Both the position numbers and the translations under genes were made by a program. Below are positions 35,012 to 45,298 of a stretch of DNA of 64,000 nucleotides, one piece after another (the stretch's first letter is position 1; each line of letters opens with the position of its first letter). This DNA is from Gammaproteobacteria bacterium. Its GTDB lineage: Bacteria; Pseudomonadota; Gammaproteobacteria; Xanthomonadales; SZUA-36. The notes beneath the pieces are model-generated. The model was not told the origin of the DNA. It was given only the letters and a program-made list of their open reading frames with translations, and ran no database searches. Location: contig JAJRRA010000072.1 of the NCBI GenBank assembly GCA_024279945.1, forward strand, positions 124,001 to 188,000. The letters run 5' to 3'.

Positions 35012-35079
35012 CTGGATACCCCGGCCGTTTTCTTGCACAATCCCCTGTACAACTCAATGGAAATATCCAGGGGTATTCA

Positions 35080-35772
35080 ATGCACGTCCTGATCATAGAA
35101 GACAATCCCGATATTGCGGCCAATCTGGGTGATTATCTTGAAGACCGCGGTCACACGGTGGATTTTGCCGGTGATGGTGTCACCGGACTACATCTTGCGG
35201 TGGTTAACAATTTTGATGCCATCGTGCTGGATCTGGCCTTGCCCGGCATGGATGGCCTTGAGGTTTGTCGCAAGCTTCGCCAGGAAGCGGGCAAGGATAC
35301 CCCCGTGCTCATGCTGACCGCGCGCGACCGCCTGGAGGATAAGCTGGCAGGCTTCGAGACGGGGGCGGATGACTATCTGGTAAAACCCTTTGAGTTACAG
35401 GAGGTCGAGGCGCGTCTCAAGGTTCTGGCCAGTCGTGGCAGGCGTCTGAATCAAAGGGAACTGAGAGTGGGTGACCTGGTTTATAACGTTGACACGCTGG
35501 ATGTGACGCGCACCGGAACCGAAATATATCTCAACCCAATTGGCTTGAAACTGTTGCATCGGCTGATGGAATCTTCACCCAACGTTGTTTCAAGGGCAGA
35601 GCTTGAAACAGAAGTGTGGGGTGATGAAATGCCGGATAGCGACAGCCTGCGGGTTCATATTCACTCATTGCGCGGTGCGATTGACAAACCTTTCGGCACC
35701 AACATGATCCAGACCCGCCACGGAATTGGCTACCGCCTGGTGGAGTCGGATGCAGTCTCGTCGCAGGCTTAG
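35080..35772 (+). CDS. OmpR-family response regulator
   Basis: 230 residues: receiver domain (about 1-115) with acidic pair IEDN, phospho-acceptor Asp51 in AIVLDLALPGMDG, LTARD and KPFELQE, and a winged-helix output domain (about 125-225) with EVWGDEMPDSDSLRVHIHSLR and the C-terminal IQTRHGIGYRLVE. The kinase gene starts inside its last codons. Targets unknown; PhoP/QseB-like by overall pattern only. Confidence 0.93.
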   Translation: MHVLIIEDNPDIAANLGDYLEDRGHTVDFAGDGVTGLHLAVVNNFDAIVLDLALPGMDGLEVCRKLRQEAGKDTPVLMLTARDRLEDKLAGFETGADDYLVKPFELQEVEARLKVLASRGRRLNQRELRVGDLVYNVDTLDVTRTGTEIYLNPIGLKLLHRLMESSPNVVSRAELETEVWGDEMPDSDSLRVHIHSLRGAIDKPFGTNMIQTRHGIGYRLVESDAVSSQA

Positions 35773-37027
35773 AAGCCGGATTGTCCTTTCTTTCCTGCTG
35801 TTCGGCACACTGCTCAGTGTGTTGTTCGCCCTGAGTACGCTGTTTCTGCAAAATTACCTTGAAGATCAACTGATCGGTGCGACACTGAAGCAGGAACTGG
35901 ATGACTATGTCACCCAATTGCGGCTGGATCCGTCTTTAGTGGAGCCGTTCTATACCCGGATCCAGGGTTACATCACGCGACCCGGTGACCCCAACCATAC
36001 GGTCAGTGCACAAGTGCGGTCACTGCCCACGGGCGTTCACGACGTTAAGATCGCCGGAGGCGTCTTCAAGGCGGCAGTGCGCAAGGAAGACGACCTGTGG
36101 GCGTTCCTGATCTATGATGTCAGCAATAACCAATTACTGAAAAGGCAACTGATTTTTGCCCTGATTGGCGTTGTGCTGCTGTTCTCAGTGTTGTCATTCA
36201 CGCTGGGCGTCTGGTCCTCCAGGCGCGTGATGAAACCGGTTATGGATCTGGCTGCCCGTCTGGATACGCTGACGGAGGACAGTAAGCCCGAGCGCCTGTC
36301 GGCGCATTTCGCTGATGACGAGGTAGGCCAACTCGCCGCTGCACTGGACAGCTATGCTGATCGCTTGCACCAACTGGTTGAACGCGACCGGGAATTCAAT
36401 GCAGATGTCAGCCATGAACTTCGCTCCCCCCTGACCGTGATTACCGGTGCGACTGAACTGTTGCTGGCTCAACCCAACCTGGATTCCAAGGTTCGAACCC
36501 GCTTGCTGAGAATTGCACGGGCAGCCAGGCAATCGGCGGATATTACAACCGCGCTCTTGCACCTGGTTCGTGCAGAACAGGGTATCGACGTGGACAGCAC
36601 GGCACAGAATGTGGGTAAGGTCGTGGGTGAACTGGTGCACTTGTATGAGCCATTGGTGGGCAATAAGCAACTGCGATTACAGGTGAGAGAAGAAAATCGT
36701 GTCAGTGTGATCGCTCCCGAATCCGTTGTTGCAGTGACCGTGGGAAATCTGATCGGTAATGCCATGCGTTATACCTCTGAGGGCGAAGTGACCATTACCA
36801 TCGGCAATGGCCGGGTGACGGTAGATGATACGGGGCCGGGTATTCCGCAAGAGGAACTGGAGCACGTCTTCGAAAGACATTACCGTGGACAGAACATCAC
36901 CGGTAAGGGTGCCGGTCTGGGCCTGGCCATCGTCAAGCGCTTGTGTGAACTATACGGCTGGTCCATCCATTTCAGAAACCGTGAAGCCGGTGGCTTGCGT
37001 GCAGAACTGAGGTTCTTCGAACAGTAG
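35750..37027 (+). CDS. Membrane sensor histidine kinase, partner of the preceding regulator
   Basis: 425 residues from ATG 35750 (GGTGGAG upstream), overlapping the regulator gene by 23 bp. Two transmembrane helices (about 10-35 and 130-155) flank a periplasmic sensor of about 95 residues. Then HAMP-like region (SRRVMKPVMDLAARLD, DDEVGQLAAALDSYADRLH), H-box DVSHELRSPLTVITG with His222, N-box NLIGNAMRYT, DTGPGIP and GAGLGLAIVKRLCELYGW. Signal unknown. Confidence 0.93.
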   Translation: MQSRRRLRSRIVLSFLLFGTLLSVLFALSTLFLQNYLEDQLIGATLKQELDDYVTQLRLDPSLVEPFYTRIQGYITRPGDPNHTVSAQVRSLPTGVHDVKIAGGVFKAAVRKEDDLWAFLIYDVSNNQLLKRQLIFALIGVVLLFSVLSFTLGVWSSRRVMKPVMDLAARLDTLTEDSKPERLSAHFADDEVGQLAAALDSYADRLHQLVERDREFNADVSHELRSPLTVITGATELLLAQPNLDSKVRTRLLRIARAARQSADITTALLHLVRAEQGIDVDSTAQNVGKVVGELVHLYEPLVGNKQLRLQVREENRVSVIAPESVVAVTVGNLIGNAMRYTSEGEVTITIGNGRVTVDDTGPGIPQEELEHVFERHYRGQNITGKGAGLGLAIVKRLCELYGWSIHFRNREAGGLRAELRFFEQ

Positions 37028-37037
37028 GAAGGTTTAT

Positions 37038-37415
37038 ATGGCGATTATTGCATGCCCTGAATGTCATAAGAAAGTTTCGAGTCATGCACCCATTTGTACC
37101 CATTGCGGCTTCCAGATGGGTGCGGTGTCTGCAGAACAACTCAATATATTCCGGATGCGAAAACTGAGAGACAAAATTTACCACCTGAATATAATCAGCT
37201 ACGCGGTGATTACGCTGTTTCTGGCTGCATTCGGATGGTACTGGTGGGATTCGGGCGGTTTTGAGCATCAGTCTTCAGCCGGACCGTTCGTTCTCATGGG
37301 GCTTGCTGCGCTTGCCTATCTGTACGTCAGGGGTCTGCTGTTCCGCAGCCGGCGCAGTCAGAAGGTGCTGCGGCAAAAGCAGTTCACGCGCTTAAAACCC
37401 GGGCAGAAATTGTAA
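37038..37415 (+). CDS. Small zinc-ribbon membrane protein
   Basis: 125 residues. The N terminus holds a zinc ribbon with two knuckles (ACPECHKKV and ICTHCGFQ), followed by two transmembrane helices (about 53-70 and 83-100) and a basic tail. It lies ten bases after the kinase gene on the same strand and may be cotranscribed with the two-component system. Function unknown. Confidence 0.72.
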   Translation: MAIIACPECHKKVSSHAPICTHCGFQMGAVSAEQLNIFRMRKLRDKIYHLNIISYAVITLFLAAFGWYWWDSGGFEHQSSAGPFVLMGLAALAYLYVRGLLFRSRRSQKVLRQKQFTRLKPGQKL

Positions 37416-37456
37416 GCCTGAGCGGTTCAGAAGAACCGCCCAGGTAGCTTAATGGC

Positions 37457-37960
37457 TTACTGAATTCGCTTCACACGGCAATTGGAGTTGTGGCCGTCCA
37501 CGGACAGGCGCCAGGTTCCGAACATACCGGGTTTAATGGTGACTTCGGGGTTTTGAACTTCCCTTATATAAAATTTATCCTGGTCCACCTGTTCCCAGAT
37601 CATGCCGTTTTCAAGCTTGAATACCGTGTGACCATCCCAACCGGTGAAGTCGCCCTTGATCCGGCTGGTAATGGGAGAGCGGTCCTTTTTAGAATCCTTC
37701 TTGTGTTGGAAACCACGATCATCCGCTCCATCGTTAGCGCTTGCGACATAGCTTCCGCCTTTCGGCTGGCTCAAGGTGGCGACGGAGTGGCGGCGAATCC
37801 AGTTGTTCAGGGCTTCCAACTCTGCGGGCGTTAGTCGGTCAAGTCCTGCTGCGGTGAATTCCTTGCCCGACATTTGTTCTTCCAGTGATGAAAAGCCCTC
37901 AGCCGCGCAGACAGACAGCGGTATGGCAAGAGACAGGATGACTATAAGGAATTTATTCAT
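37457..37960 (-). CDS. Exported protein of unknown function
   Basis: 167 residues from ATG 37960, with a signal peptide (MNKFLIVILSLAIPLSVCAAEG). The mature part has a helical N-terminal half (LTPAELEALNNWIRRHS), a charged lysine/aspartate linker, and a beta-rich C terminus (IKGDFTGWDGHTVFKLENGMIWEQVDQDKFYI) ending with one cysteine. The frame extends to 38011 without support. Likely periplasmic; no family recognised. It converges on the zinc-ribbon gene. Confidence 0.7.
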   Translation of the reverse strand: MNKFLIVILSLAIPLSVCAAEGFSSLEEQMSGKEFTAAGLDRLTPAELEALNNWIRRHSVATLSQPKGGSYVASANDGADDRGFQHKKDSKKDRSPITSRIKGDFTGWDGHTVFKLENGMIWEQVDQDKFYIREVQNPEVTIKPGMFGTWRLSVDGHNSNCRVKRIQ

Positions 37961-38043
37961 TTGATAATCTTTAAACGCGAAACCGCGAAAGTCTATCACG
38001 AATTTGGCCACGGCTGGAAAGCCCGGGGCTTTCGGATTGAGAC

Positions 38044-39240
38044 TTACAGGTCCTGCTGATACCTGACGTAGGGAATACGCCCATAAATTGACTCAAGAGG
38101 ATCGCTTGCTTGCATGTCAACCTTGGTGGTTTCCTCCGAACCGGCATTGAGGATATTACTGGCGCCCACGCTCAGGTTGGCATTCCACGGTGTCTTCCAG
38201 GGGAAATGGACATCGAAAGTGGTCAGGCTGTCAACGCTGTTGCGGTTGAGGAAATTGACCGGTTCGCGGTAGAACCCACGGATGCCGCTGCTGAAATTAC
38301 CCCGGCTCCATTCGACGTTTATCCTGGCGGAGTTGAAGGGTTCTGCAAGGGTCCAGGAGAGCGGGTTCTGGGTGTTCGAATAAATGCCCTGGTAATTTGC
38401 ATCAAGCACGTGGCTGAACGCCAGGCCCAGGCGGATATCACCTTTGTTGTCCGTTGCTATTCCAACGCGGAAATCCAGGTCAACGCCGGTGGTCTGGCCC
38501 TTGAATTGGTGCAATGGATCTGTGTAGGCGGAAGACACCAGCAGGGGGTTGCCCAGGCCGGGCATCAATAAACTGTCGGGTGTTACGGCGAGCGCGCTGG
38601 CCATATTCAGTTGTCGCGCACCCGGATTGCTCAGGTCGGTATTTTGCGTGAACCAGTTAATCGAGGCCGAAGCGTTGCCGCTGTCATAACGGGCGCCAAG
38701 GCTGATATGCCTGCTTTGTGAAGATGCGTAAGAGTCGTTAACGAACTGGCATCCTGAGGCCGTGTATGAGTCCGGGCGAAGTATGCCGTTCATGCAATGG
38801 ATGCTGCCCAGCGCTTGGAATTGCGCTTTACCCAGTTGCTGGCTTGCACCTGCATTCAGGCTGAATTGATTACCAAGGGGAACATCCAGAGTTGCATCCA
38901 GCCCAAGCAGGTTGGACTCTCCGCTATCTGTAACGTGTACACGGGAGCCAGCACTCAGGGTCAGCGGGTGAACCAGTTGTAACTGTAGTTTTCTGGTATC
39001 ACTCCCACCCAGATCAAAGTTGAGACCGGCATCGTGAGGAGGCCGGATCAATTGGAAGGGGGATGTTTCCGGTGCGGCGAAGCCTTTGGGGGAATTCATC
39101 CGGCCAAGTGCGTGGTTGGCTGGAGCAGAAGCCCGGGCGTGTTTATCTGCCGCAATGGCAGGTGCAGCGGTCAGCCACAGCAGTACACAGGAAAACGTAA
39201 GTCCTGTCCGCAGTAATCTGTGATTTAAACTGATGCCCAT
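38044..39240 (-). CDS. Small outer membrane beta-barrel-like protein
   Basis: 398 residues from ATG 39240, with a signal peptide (LTFSCVLLWLTAAPAIAADK). The mature chain is rich in alternating polar/hydrophobic strands (LSAGSRVHVTDS, GNQFSLNAGASQQLG, SRHISLGARYDSGNASASINWF, KGDIRLGLAFSHVLD). The last 60 residues (TTFDVHFPWKTPWNANLSVGASNILNAG...IYGRIPYVRYQQDL) resemble the C-terminal strands of TonB-dependent receptors, but no plug domain or TonB box is present and the protein ends in Leu, not Phe. Cargo unknown. Confidence 0.72.
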   Translation of the reverse strand: MGISLNHRLLRTGLTFSCVLLWLTAAPAIAADKHARASAPANHALGRMNSPKGFAAPETSPFQLIRPPHDAGLNFDLGGSDTRKLQLQLVHPLTLSAGSRVHVTDSGESNLLGLDATLDVPLGNQFSLNAGASQQLGKAQFQALGSIHCMNGILRPDSYTASGCQFVNDSYASSQSRHISLGARYDSGNASASINWFTQNTDLSNPGARQLNMASALAVTPDSLLMPGLGNPLLVSSAYTDPLHQFKGQTTGVDLDFRVGIATDNKGDIRLGLAFSHVLDANYQGIYSNTQNPLSWTLAEPFNSARINVEWSRGNFSSGIRGFYREPVNFLNRNSVDSLTTFDVHFPWKTPWNANLSVGASNILNAGSEETTKVDMQASDPLESIYGRIPYVRYQQDL

Positions 39241-39371
39241 ATGCCCAAATTTATATGATTTTATCGTCCCCGAAGTACCTCTCACGCCTTTGAGTGCGAA
39301 ACTTAAAGAAAGTTTGATTTAATCATAGCAAATTTCCTGCGAATTCTCGCGAAAATATTTGGGGTAATGCC

Positions 39372-39380
39372 TGATATACT
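39372..39380 (+). promoter_or_regulatory. Extended -10 promoter upstream of the thioredoxin-fold gene
   Basis: TGATATACT matches the extended -10 form TGnTATAAT with one mismatch; transcription would begin near 39387, about 25 bp before the ATG at 39413. The gap 39241-39412 is AT-rich relative to its surroundings and separates two divergent genes, so it probably also contains the promoter for the barrel gene. Confidence 0.4.
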
Positions 39381-39412
39381 GCGGTTTTCAGACCTTGAGG
39401 AAGCAACGATCC

Positions 39413-39997
39413 ATGGTGAGAACTGAAACACCGGTTTGTGATTTCGGCACTCCGGCCCCGAATTTTTCTTTACCGGGGGTGGATGGGAAGGTCTGGTCGC
39501 TGGAAGACTGCCGCGGCCCCAACGGCTTGCTGGTCATGTTTATCTGTAATCATTGCCCTTACGTCAAGGCCATCAACGAGAAACTGGTCCGGGATACAAA
39601 TGAGCTGAAAAAATATGGAATTCAAAGTGTTGCGATCATGCCAAATGATACGGAGTACTATCCTGAAGACTCACTGGAAAACATGCAACGCGTAGCTGCA
39701 GAAATGTCCTATCCCTTCCCTTACTTGCTGGATGAGACTCAGGCAGTGGCGCGGGCGTATGGAGCCGTCTGCACGCCGGATTTTTTCGGTTATAACAACA
39801 AGCTGGAATTGCAGTACCGGGGCATGCTTGATCAGAGCGGTAAAAATCCGGACCACGGTGACGTCAGGCGCGACCTGTACCTGGCCATGAAGCAGATTGC
39901 CCGGACCGGTATCGGTCCACGGGAGCAGGTTCCGTCAATTGGATGTTCGATCAAGTGGCGGAATGATGGAGTCACACAGGGTATGGACACTGCATAA
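39413..39997 (+). CDS. Thioredoxin-fold (AhpC/TSA-like) redox protein
   Basis: 194 residues. Peroxiredoxin/TlpA-like opening (APNFSLPGVDGKVWSLEDCRG) and a CxxC active site in FICNHCPYVKAINEKL. This CNHCPYVKA type is a common bacterial thioredoxin family without a well-defined substrate. No signal peptide, so cytosolic. A TTG at 39395 would add six residues; ATG 39413 is preferred. Followed by the universal stress protein gene. Confidence 0.85.
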   Translation: MVRTETPVCDFGTPAPNFSLPGVDGKVWSLEDCRGPNGLLVMFICNHCPYVKAINEKLVRDTNELKKYGIQSVAIMPNDTEYYPEDSLENMQRVAAEMSYPFPYLLDETQAVARAYGAVCTPDFFGYNNKLELQYRGMLDQSGKNPDHGDVRRDLYLAMKQIARTGIGPREQVPSIGCSIKWRNDGVTQGMDTA

Positions 39998-40045
39998 GCT
40001 AATGTACTATAGGCCACTGATCCGGAATCGGAATGAGGTTAAGCA

Positions 40046-40480
40046 ATGACCCAGGTATTACTTGTAGGGATCGATTGTAGTGATTGCAGTCACCGGGCCG
40101 TGGACTATGCGGCGAATTGGGCCAGGATCGCGAGTGCACGCATGTATGTCGTTCATATTATTGAGTGGTCGCCTTTCTCCTTCAACACGCCCCAGGAAAA
40201 TGAAAAACGTCACCAGCGCAGAGAAGCGGAACTGGCGCGTGCTCATTCACAGATTCTGGATCCTATCCTTGCCGATCTGAAAAGCAAGGGGGTGGCTGCA
40301 GAAGGTGTGGTTCGACACGGGCACCCGGCGGAGACGCTCAGTGCGTTGTCTGCTGAACTGAATGCGACCAACATTATTATCGGCAGAAAGGGCCAATCGC
40401 CGATAAAGGCCAAGTTGTTTGGCAGCGTTGCCAGCACCCTGGTCCAGATTTCAGACTGCCCTGTCACCGTTATCCCCTGA
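40046..40480 (+). CDS. Universal stress protein, UspA family
   Basis: 144 residues covering one Usp domain: LLVGIDCSDCSHRAVDYAANWA at the start, the ATP-binding type G-x2-G-x9-G-S loop in IIGRKGQSPIKAKLFGSVASTLV and the terminal CPVTVIP. The nucleotide loop is largely preserved, suggesting an ATP-binding member. GAGGTT precedes the ATG. It stands alone between the thioredoxin-fold gene and the symporter. Confidence 0.93.
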   Translation: MTQVLLVGIDCSDCSHRAVDYAANWARIASARMYVVHIIEWSPFSFNTPQENEKRHQRREAELARAHSQILDPILADLKSKGVAAEGVVRHGHPAETLSALSAELNATNIIIGRKGQSPIKAKLFGSVASTLVQISDCPVTVIP

Positions 40481-40537
40481 GCCAGCTACAAATATTTTCC
40501 GGAGTTTACTGAAAAATCCGGGTTAGGAGAGCTTTAC

Positions 40538-42076
40538 ATGTCAATAAGAAAATCAGGTCTGACCCTGTTGGGTCTGCTCATCTCGATGCCGGTGTTGGCC
40601 GAGCAAGGAATTGATGCAAAAATCAATCAGGCTATTGAGCCGTTTGCAAATGCAGTGGCCGGGTTCATTTTTTCATCTTTTCCGGTGGCCGGCGTCGCGA
40701 TTCCGTTCGTTCTGGTCTGGTTAATCGCGGGGGCGACCTTTTTTACCTTTTATTTCCGTTTTATCAATTTTCGCGCCTTCAGGCATGGGTTCCAACTCGT
40801 GCGGGGCGACTATTCAGACCCGACTGCAGCGGGTGAAGTAACCCATTTTCAGGCACTGGCTACCGCGCTCTCAGGGACCGTTGGCCTGGGCAATATTGCG
40901 GGTGTTGCGGTTGCCGTATCCCTGGGCGGACCGGGCGCAACTTTCTGGATGATACTGGCTGGTTTGCTGGGCATGTCTTCAAAGTTTGTTGAATGCACGC
41001 TGGGTGTTAAATACCGCAATGAATACCCGGATGGCAGCGTTTCCGGTGGCCCGATGTACTATCTTTCGAAAGGCCTGGCTGCACGTAGTGACAAACTGAA
41101 ATCACTAGGCAAGATCCTGGCTGTCATGTTCGCCGTCTTCTGCATCGGAGGGTCATTTGGTGGTGGAAATATGTTCCAGGCCAACCAGAGTTTCAAGCAG
41201 GTGGTGGCGGTTACCGGTGGTGATGTCAGTTGGTTGGCGGACAAGGGCTGGTTGTTTGGTCTGGTCATTGCGGCACTGGTCGGCCTGGTCATTATTGGTG
41301 GAATTCAGGGGATTGCACGGGTTACATCGAAAATTGTGCCGTTCATGGCCGTGCTTTACGTGACGACCGGTCTGTTTATCATCTTTTCCAATGCCAGTGA
41401 AATCCCCGCTGCCTTTGCAGCAATCTGGCATGGGGCGTTCAGCCCCGAGGGTATTGCCGGCGGTGTGGTAGGCGTGTTGTTCCAGGGTTTCAAACGGGCT
41501 GCTTTTTCCAACGAAGCTGGAGTGGGGTCGGCTGCCATTGCACATTCTGCGGTTCGCACCAAGCGGCCGGTGACCGAGGGTTTTGTCGCTTTATACGAAC
41601 CCTTTATTGATACCGTGGTCGTGTGCACGATCACTGCTCTGGTCATTATTGTGACCGGTACCTGGGATCCGTCAGTTGACCCCAGCCAGGGTGTGGCGCT
41701 GACTTCAACTGCATTTGAGTCATCTATCTCCTGGTTTCCGTGGATTCTGACGCTGGCGGTTGTTCTTTTCGCCTTCTCGACCATGATTTCCTGGTCCTAT
41801 TACGGCCTCAAAGCCTGGACCTATCTGTTCGGTGAATCAATGGCTACGGACATTGTGTACAAAATAATGTTTCTGTTTTTCGTGGTAGTGGGTTCATCAA
41901 TGGAGCTTGGCTCCGTGATCGATTTTTCCGATGCCATGATCTTCGCCATGGCCTTCCCGAATATGCTGGGAATCTACTTCCTGCTGCCGGTGGTGAAGAA
42001 AGAATTGAATGAATACTGGGCTGAATACAAGGCGGGGACATTACAGAAATTTGGTGATGCAGCCAATCGTACCTGA
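40538..42076 (+). CDS. Alanine/glycine:cation symporter (AGCS family)
   Basis: 512-residue sodium-coupled amino-acid transporter with about 11 transmembrane segments. AGCS signatures include [35 protein letters not shown] and [21 protein letters not shown]. The first ~20 residues are hydrophobic and may be an N-terminal signal-like helix. TAGGAGA precedes the ATG. Alanine or glycine is the usual substrate; the exact one cannot be told here. After it, 42077-42244 has small GC hairpins (GGGCC/GGCCC at 42133-42152, and GCCCA/TGGGC) but no clean terminator. Confidence 0.93.
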   Translation: MSIRKSGLTLLGLLISMPVLAEQGIDAKINQAIEPFANAVAGFIFSSFPVAGVAIPFVLVWLIAGATFFTFYFRFINFRAFRHGFQLVRGDYSDPTAAGEVTHFQALATALSGTVGLGNIAGVAVAVSLGGPGATFWMILAGLLGMSSKFVECTLGVKYRNEYPDGSVSGGPMYYLSKGLAARSDKLKSLGKILAVMFAVFCIGGSFGGGNMFQANQSFKQVVAVTGGDVSWLADKGWLFGLVIAALVGLVIIGGIQGIARVTSKIVPFMAVLYVTTGLFIIFSNASEIPAAFAAIWHGAFSPEGIAGGVVGVLFQGFKRAAFSNEAGVGSAAIAHSAVRTKRPVTEGFVALYEPFIDTVVVCTITALVIIVTGTWDPSVDPSQGVALTSTAFESSISWFPWILTLAVVLFAFSTMISWSYYGLKAWTYLFGESMATDIVYKIMFLFFVVVGSSMELGSVIDFSDAMIFAMAFPNMLGIYFLLPVVKKELNEYWAEYKAGTLQKFGDAANRT

Positions 42077-42244
42077 TTGTTGACCGCTGGTTTAACTCGA
42101 TTGTGCCGGAAATATGCCGGTAGATGATTCGCGGGCCTTGCTCCGGCGGCCCACAGTGGGCAAAATTGTTCATTCAGATACGATGAATCAGTTTTCTTTT
42201 TGAATGTGTCCTATCGGCACCACACACCTGAACAGGTACAACCA

Positions 42245-44251
42245 ATGCCTACCCGAACCGATCTTGCAAATGCCATCCGCGCTCTGTCAATGGATGCTAT
42301 CCAGCAGGCAAACTCCGGCCATCCGGGCTTGCCCATGGGTATGGCTGATATTGCCGAAGTATTATGGAACGACCATCTGAAACACAACCCGTCAAACCCA
42401 GCCTGGGTAGATCGGGATCGATTTGTCCTGTCCAATGGACATGGTTCGATGCTGATGTATTCCCTGCTGCATTTGAGTGGATACGATCTGCCTATGGCGG
42501 AGCTTCGCAATTTCCGTCAATTGCATTCGAGGACACCTGGCCATCCGGAGTTTGGAGAAACCCCCGGTGTGGAAACCACTACCGGCCCTCTGGGTCAGGG
42601 AATCGCCAATGCGGTTGGCATGGCGCTGGCTGAAAAAGTGCTGGCGAACCGCTACAACCGCAGTGGTCACCGGATTGTGGACCATCGTACCTGGGTTTTC
42701 ATGGGTGACGGTTGCCTGATGGAAGGGGTTTCGCACGAAGCCTGTTCGTTGGCCGGCAAGTTGGGCCTGGGTAAATTGATTGTTTTCTGGGATGACAACA
42801 AAATTTCGATCGACGGCAATGTCGAGGGCTGGTTTATTGATGATACGCCTGCCCGGTTCGAGGCCTATGGCTGGCAGGTCATTCCTGGAGTAAATGGTCA
42901 CGACCCAGCCGACATACAGCAGGCTATTGATACGGCAAAAGCTGAAACCGAGCGGCCCACGCTCATTTGTGCGCAGACTATTATCGGTTTCGGCTCACCA
43001 AATAAGCAGGGCAGCGAGGCCACTCATGGTGCGCCGCTGGGTGAGGATGAAATAGCTGCAACCCGGCGGAACCTGGGCTGGAACTACCCACCTTTTGAAA
43101 TTCCGGATGAGATTTACGCCGCTTGGGATGCGCGAGAAGATGGTTTAGCTGCCGAAACAGAGTGGCAAATGCGGTTCGATGCATTTCGGTCTGACTGTAC
43201 GGAACTGGCGGACGAATTCGAACGCAGGATGTCCGGTGAACTGCCTTCCGGCTGGCAGGAACAAACTGATCAGATCATCAGGAAACTACAGGACGAAGGC
43301 GGCGATGTCGCCACCCGGAAGTCTTCACAGATTGCACTGAACGCCTTCGGTCCGTTGCTGCCGGAACTGATCGGTGGGTCTGCAGATCTGGCAGGATCCA
43401 ATAACACCATCTGGTCTGGAAGCGTAGATGTCAATGACGGCACCGAAGACGGTAATTACGTGTACTTTGGTGTACGTGAATTTGGTATGACAGCCATCTG
43501 CAATGGTCTTGGCTTGCACGGCGGTTTCATTCCTTACAGCGCAACTTTCCTGGTGTTTGCCGACTATGCTCGCAACGCCGTGCGTATGTCGGCATTGATT
43601 CCCGCCCACAATATCCACGTGTACACCCATGATTCCATTGGCCTGGGTGAAGATGGTCCGACGCACCAGCCCGTGGAGCATGTCGCCAGCCTGCGGCTGA
43701 TTCCCGGGCTTGAAGTCTGGCGGCCCTGTGACACCGTTGAATCTGTTGTGGCGTGGAAATGTGCGATTGAAAACACGGGCCGTCCTGCCGCGTTGATCTT
43801 TACCCGCCAGGGGCTGCCCCATCAGCCCAGAAGTGGTGAGCAGATTGAGGCGATTGCGCGTGGTGGCTATGTGCTGCGCGAGGCAGACGGGCCAGCGGAT
43901 GCATTAATTATTGCCACCGGGTCTGAGGTTGGCCTCGCCGTCAGCGCAGCCGAAGAACTGTCTTCGAACGGGATCAATGTGACCGTTGTCTCAATGCCCA
44001 ACCCGGGTTGTTTCATGCAACAGGATTCTGCCTACCGCGAGTCGGTGCTGCCTTCAGGAATACGGGCTCGTGTTGCTGTAGAAGCAGGTGTTAGCAGTTG
44101 CTGGCATTCCTTTGTCGGAGACAGTGGACAGGTCATTGGTGTGGACCGATTTGGTGCTTCCGCTCCGGGCAAGGAACTATTTGAACATTATGGTCTGACG
44201 GTTGAAGCCGTTAGCCAGGCCGTCCGTGAATCGCTGGCGGCAAGTAAGTAA
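42245..44251 (+). CDS. tkt: Transketolase
   Basis: Thiamine-diphosphate enzyme of the pentose phosphate pathway. 668 residues from ATG 42245, where the family N terminus ([33 protein letters not shown]) begins; the frame opens at 42200. ThDP motif [18 protein letters not shown]...DDNKISIDG, middle domain [35 protein letters not shown], and the C-terminal domain with [17 protein letters not shown]. First gene of tkt-gap-pgk, the usual gammaproteobacterial order. Confidence 0.97.
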   Translation: MPTRTDLANAIRALSMDAIQQANSGHPGLPMGMADIAEVLWNDHLKHNPSNPAWVDRDRFVLSNGHGSMLMYSLLHLSGYDLPMAELRNFRQLHSRTPGHPEFGETPGVETTTGPLGQGIANAVGMALAEKVLANRYNRSGHRIVDHRTWVFMGDGCLMEGVSHEACSLAGKLGLGKLIVFWDDNKISIDGNVEGWFIDDTPARFEAYGWQVIPGVNGHDPADIQQAIDTAKAETERPTLICAQTIIGFGSPNKQGSEATHGAPLGEDEIAATRRNLGWNYPPFEIPDEIYAAWDAREDGLAAETEWQMRFDAFRSDCTELADEFERRMSGELPSGWQEQTDQIIRKLQDEGGDVATRKSSQIALNAFGPLLPELIGGSADLAGSNNTIWSGSVDVNDGTEDGNYVYFGVREFGMTAICNGLGLHGGFIPYSATFLVFADYARNAVRMSALIPAHNIHVYTHDSIGLGEDGPTHQPVEHVASLRLIPGLEVWRPCDTVESVVAWKCAIENTGRPAALIFTRQGLPHQPRSGEQIEAIARGGYVLREADGPADALIIATGSEVGLAVSAAEELSSNGINVTVVSMPNPGCFMQQDSAYRESVLPSGIRARVAVEAGVSSCWHSFVGDSGQVIGVDRFGASAPGKELFEHYGLTVEAVSQAVRESLAASK

Positions 44252-44278
44252 TCTGAATTAATTCAAGGAGCTACAAAC

Positions 44279-45286
44279 ATGACAATAAAAGTTGCAATTA
44301 ATGGTTTCGGCCGCATCGGGCGCAATATTTTGCGCGCGGTTTATGAGTCGGGGCGCAACGACGAGATTCAGATCGTTGCCGTCAACGATCTGGCTGACGC
44401 GGCAACCAATGCCCACCTGACCCAGTATGACACGACCCATGGCAAGTTCCCCGGCACGGTCAGTGTGGATGGCGGTGATCTCATCGTGAACGGTGATCGC
44501 ATCAGAGTGTTCGCCGAACGCGACCCGGGTAAACTTCCCTGGGCGGAACTGGGGGTCGATGTCGTGCATGAATGCACCGGTTTTTTCCGCAGCAAAGATA
44601 CCGCTGGTGCTCATATCACCGCTGGCGCTCGTAAGGTGGTTCTGTCGGCTCCTGGCCAGAACGTTGACAACACCGTTGTATTCGGTGTCAACCACGACAG
44701 TCTGAAATCCACCGATGAAGTGATTTCAAATGCCTCGTGCACCACCAACTGCCTCGCTCCGTTGGCCAAAGTTCTGCACCAGGGAGTCGGCATTGAGAAA
44801 GGCTTGATGACGACCATCCATGCCTACACCAACGACCAGGTATTGACCGATGTCTTTCACCCGGATTTGCGCCGGGCCCGTTCCGCCACTATGAGCCAGA
44901 TTCCCACCAAGACCGGGGCTGCCGCTGCAGTGGGCCTGGTGTTGCCGGAACTCAATGGAAAGCTGGACGGTTTTTCCATGCGCGTGCCGACCATTAATGT
45001 CTCGGTAGTCGACCTCAATTTTATCGCCAGCCGGCCAACCACGGTTGAGGAAATCAATGGAATCGTCCGGGCTGCCGCAGAAGGCGCGCTGAAAGGTGTT
45101 CTTGCCTATAACGAGCTGCCGCTGGTTTCTGTGGATTTCAACCACAACCCGAACTCATCAATTTTTGATGCGGGCCTGACCCGGGTAATGGACGGCAACC
45201 TGGTCAAGGTACTGAGCTGGTATGACAATGAGTGGGGGTTCAGCAACCGGATGCTGGATACCACCATTGCATTGATGAATGCCTGA
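44279..45286 (+). CDS. gap: Glyceraldehyde-3-phosphate dehydrogenase, type I
   Basis: 335 residues; NAD-binding N terminus [15 protein letters not shown], catalytic Cys154 in [14 protein letters not shown], and the C-terminal [15 protein letters not shown]. The residue after the cofactor fold strand is aspartate-containing [12 protein letters not shown], consistent with NAD preference. AAGGAG precedes the ATG. 27 bp after tkt and 12 bp before pgk. Confidence 0.97.
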   Translation: MTIKVAINGFGRIGRNILRAVYESGRNDEIQIVAVNDLADAATNAHLTQYDTTHGKFPGTVSVDGGDLIVNGDRIRVFAERDPGKLPWAELGVDVVHECTGFFRSKDTAGAHITAGARKVVLSAPGQNVDNTVVFGVNHDSLKSTDEVISNASCTTNCLAPLAKVLHQGVGIEKGLMTTIHAYTNDQVLTDVFHPDLRRARSATMSQIPTKTGAAAAVGLVLPELNGKLDGFSMRVPTINVSVVDLNFIASRPTTVEEINGIVRAAAEGALKGVLAYNELPLVSVDFNHNPNSSIFDAGLTRVMDGNLVKVLSWYDNEWGFSNRMLDTTIALMNA

Positions 45287-45298
45287 GCAGGGCTGTAA

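Noticed and set aside
40499-40521. CCGGA/TCCGG inverted repeat before the symporter as a riboswitch
   Set aside because: Only five paired bases and no glycine-riboswitch-like core is visible in the 57-bp gap.
42133-42161. Hairpins after the symporter gene as an intrinsic terminator
   Set aside because: GGGCC/GGCCC and GCCCA/TGGGC stems compete for the same bases and are followed by AAAATTG rather than a T-run; left as a remark in the gene entry.
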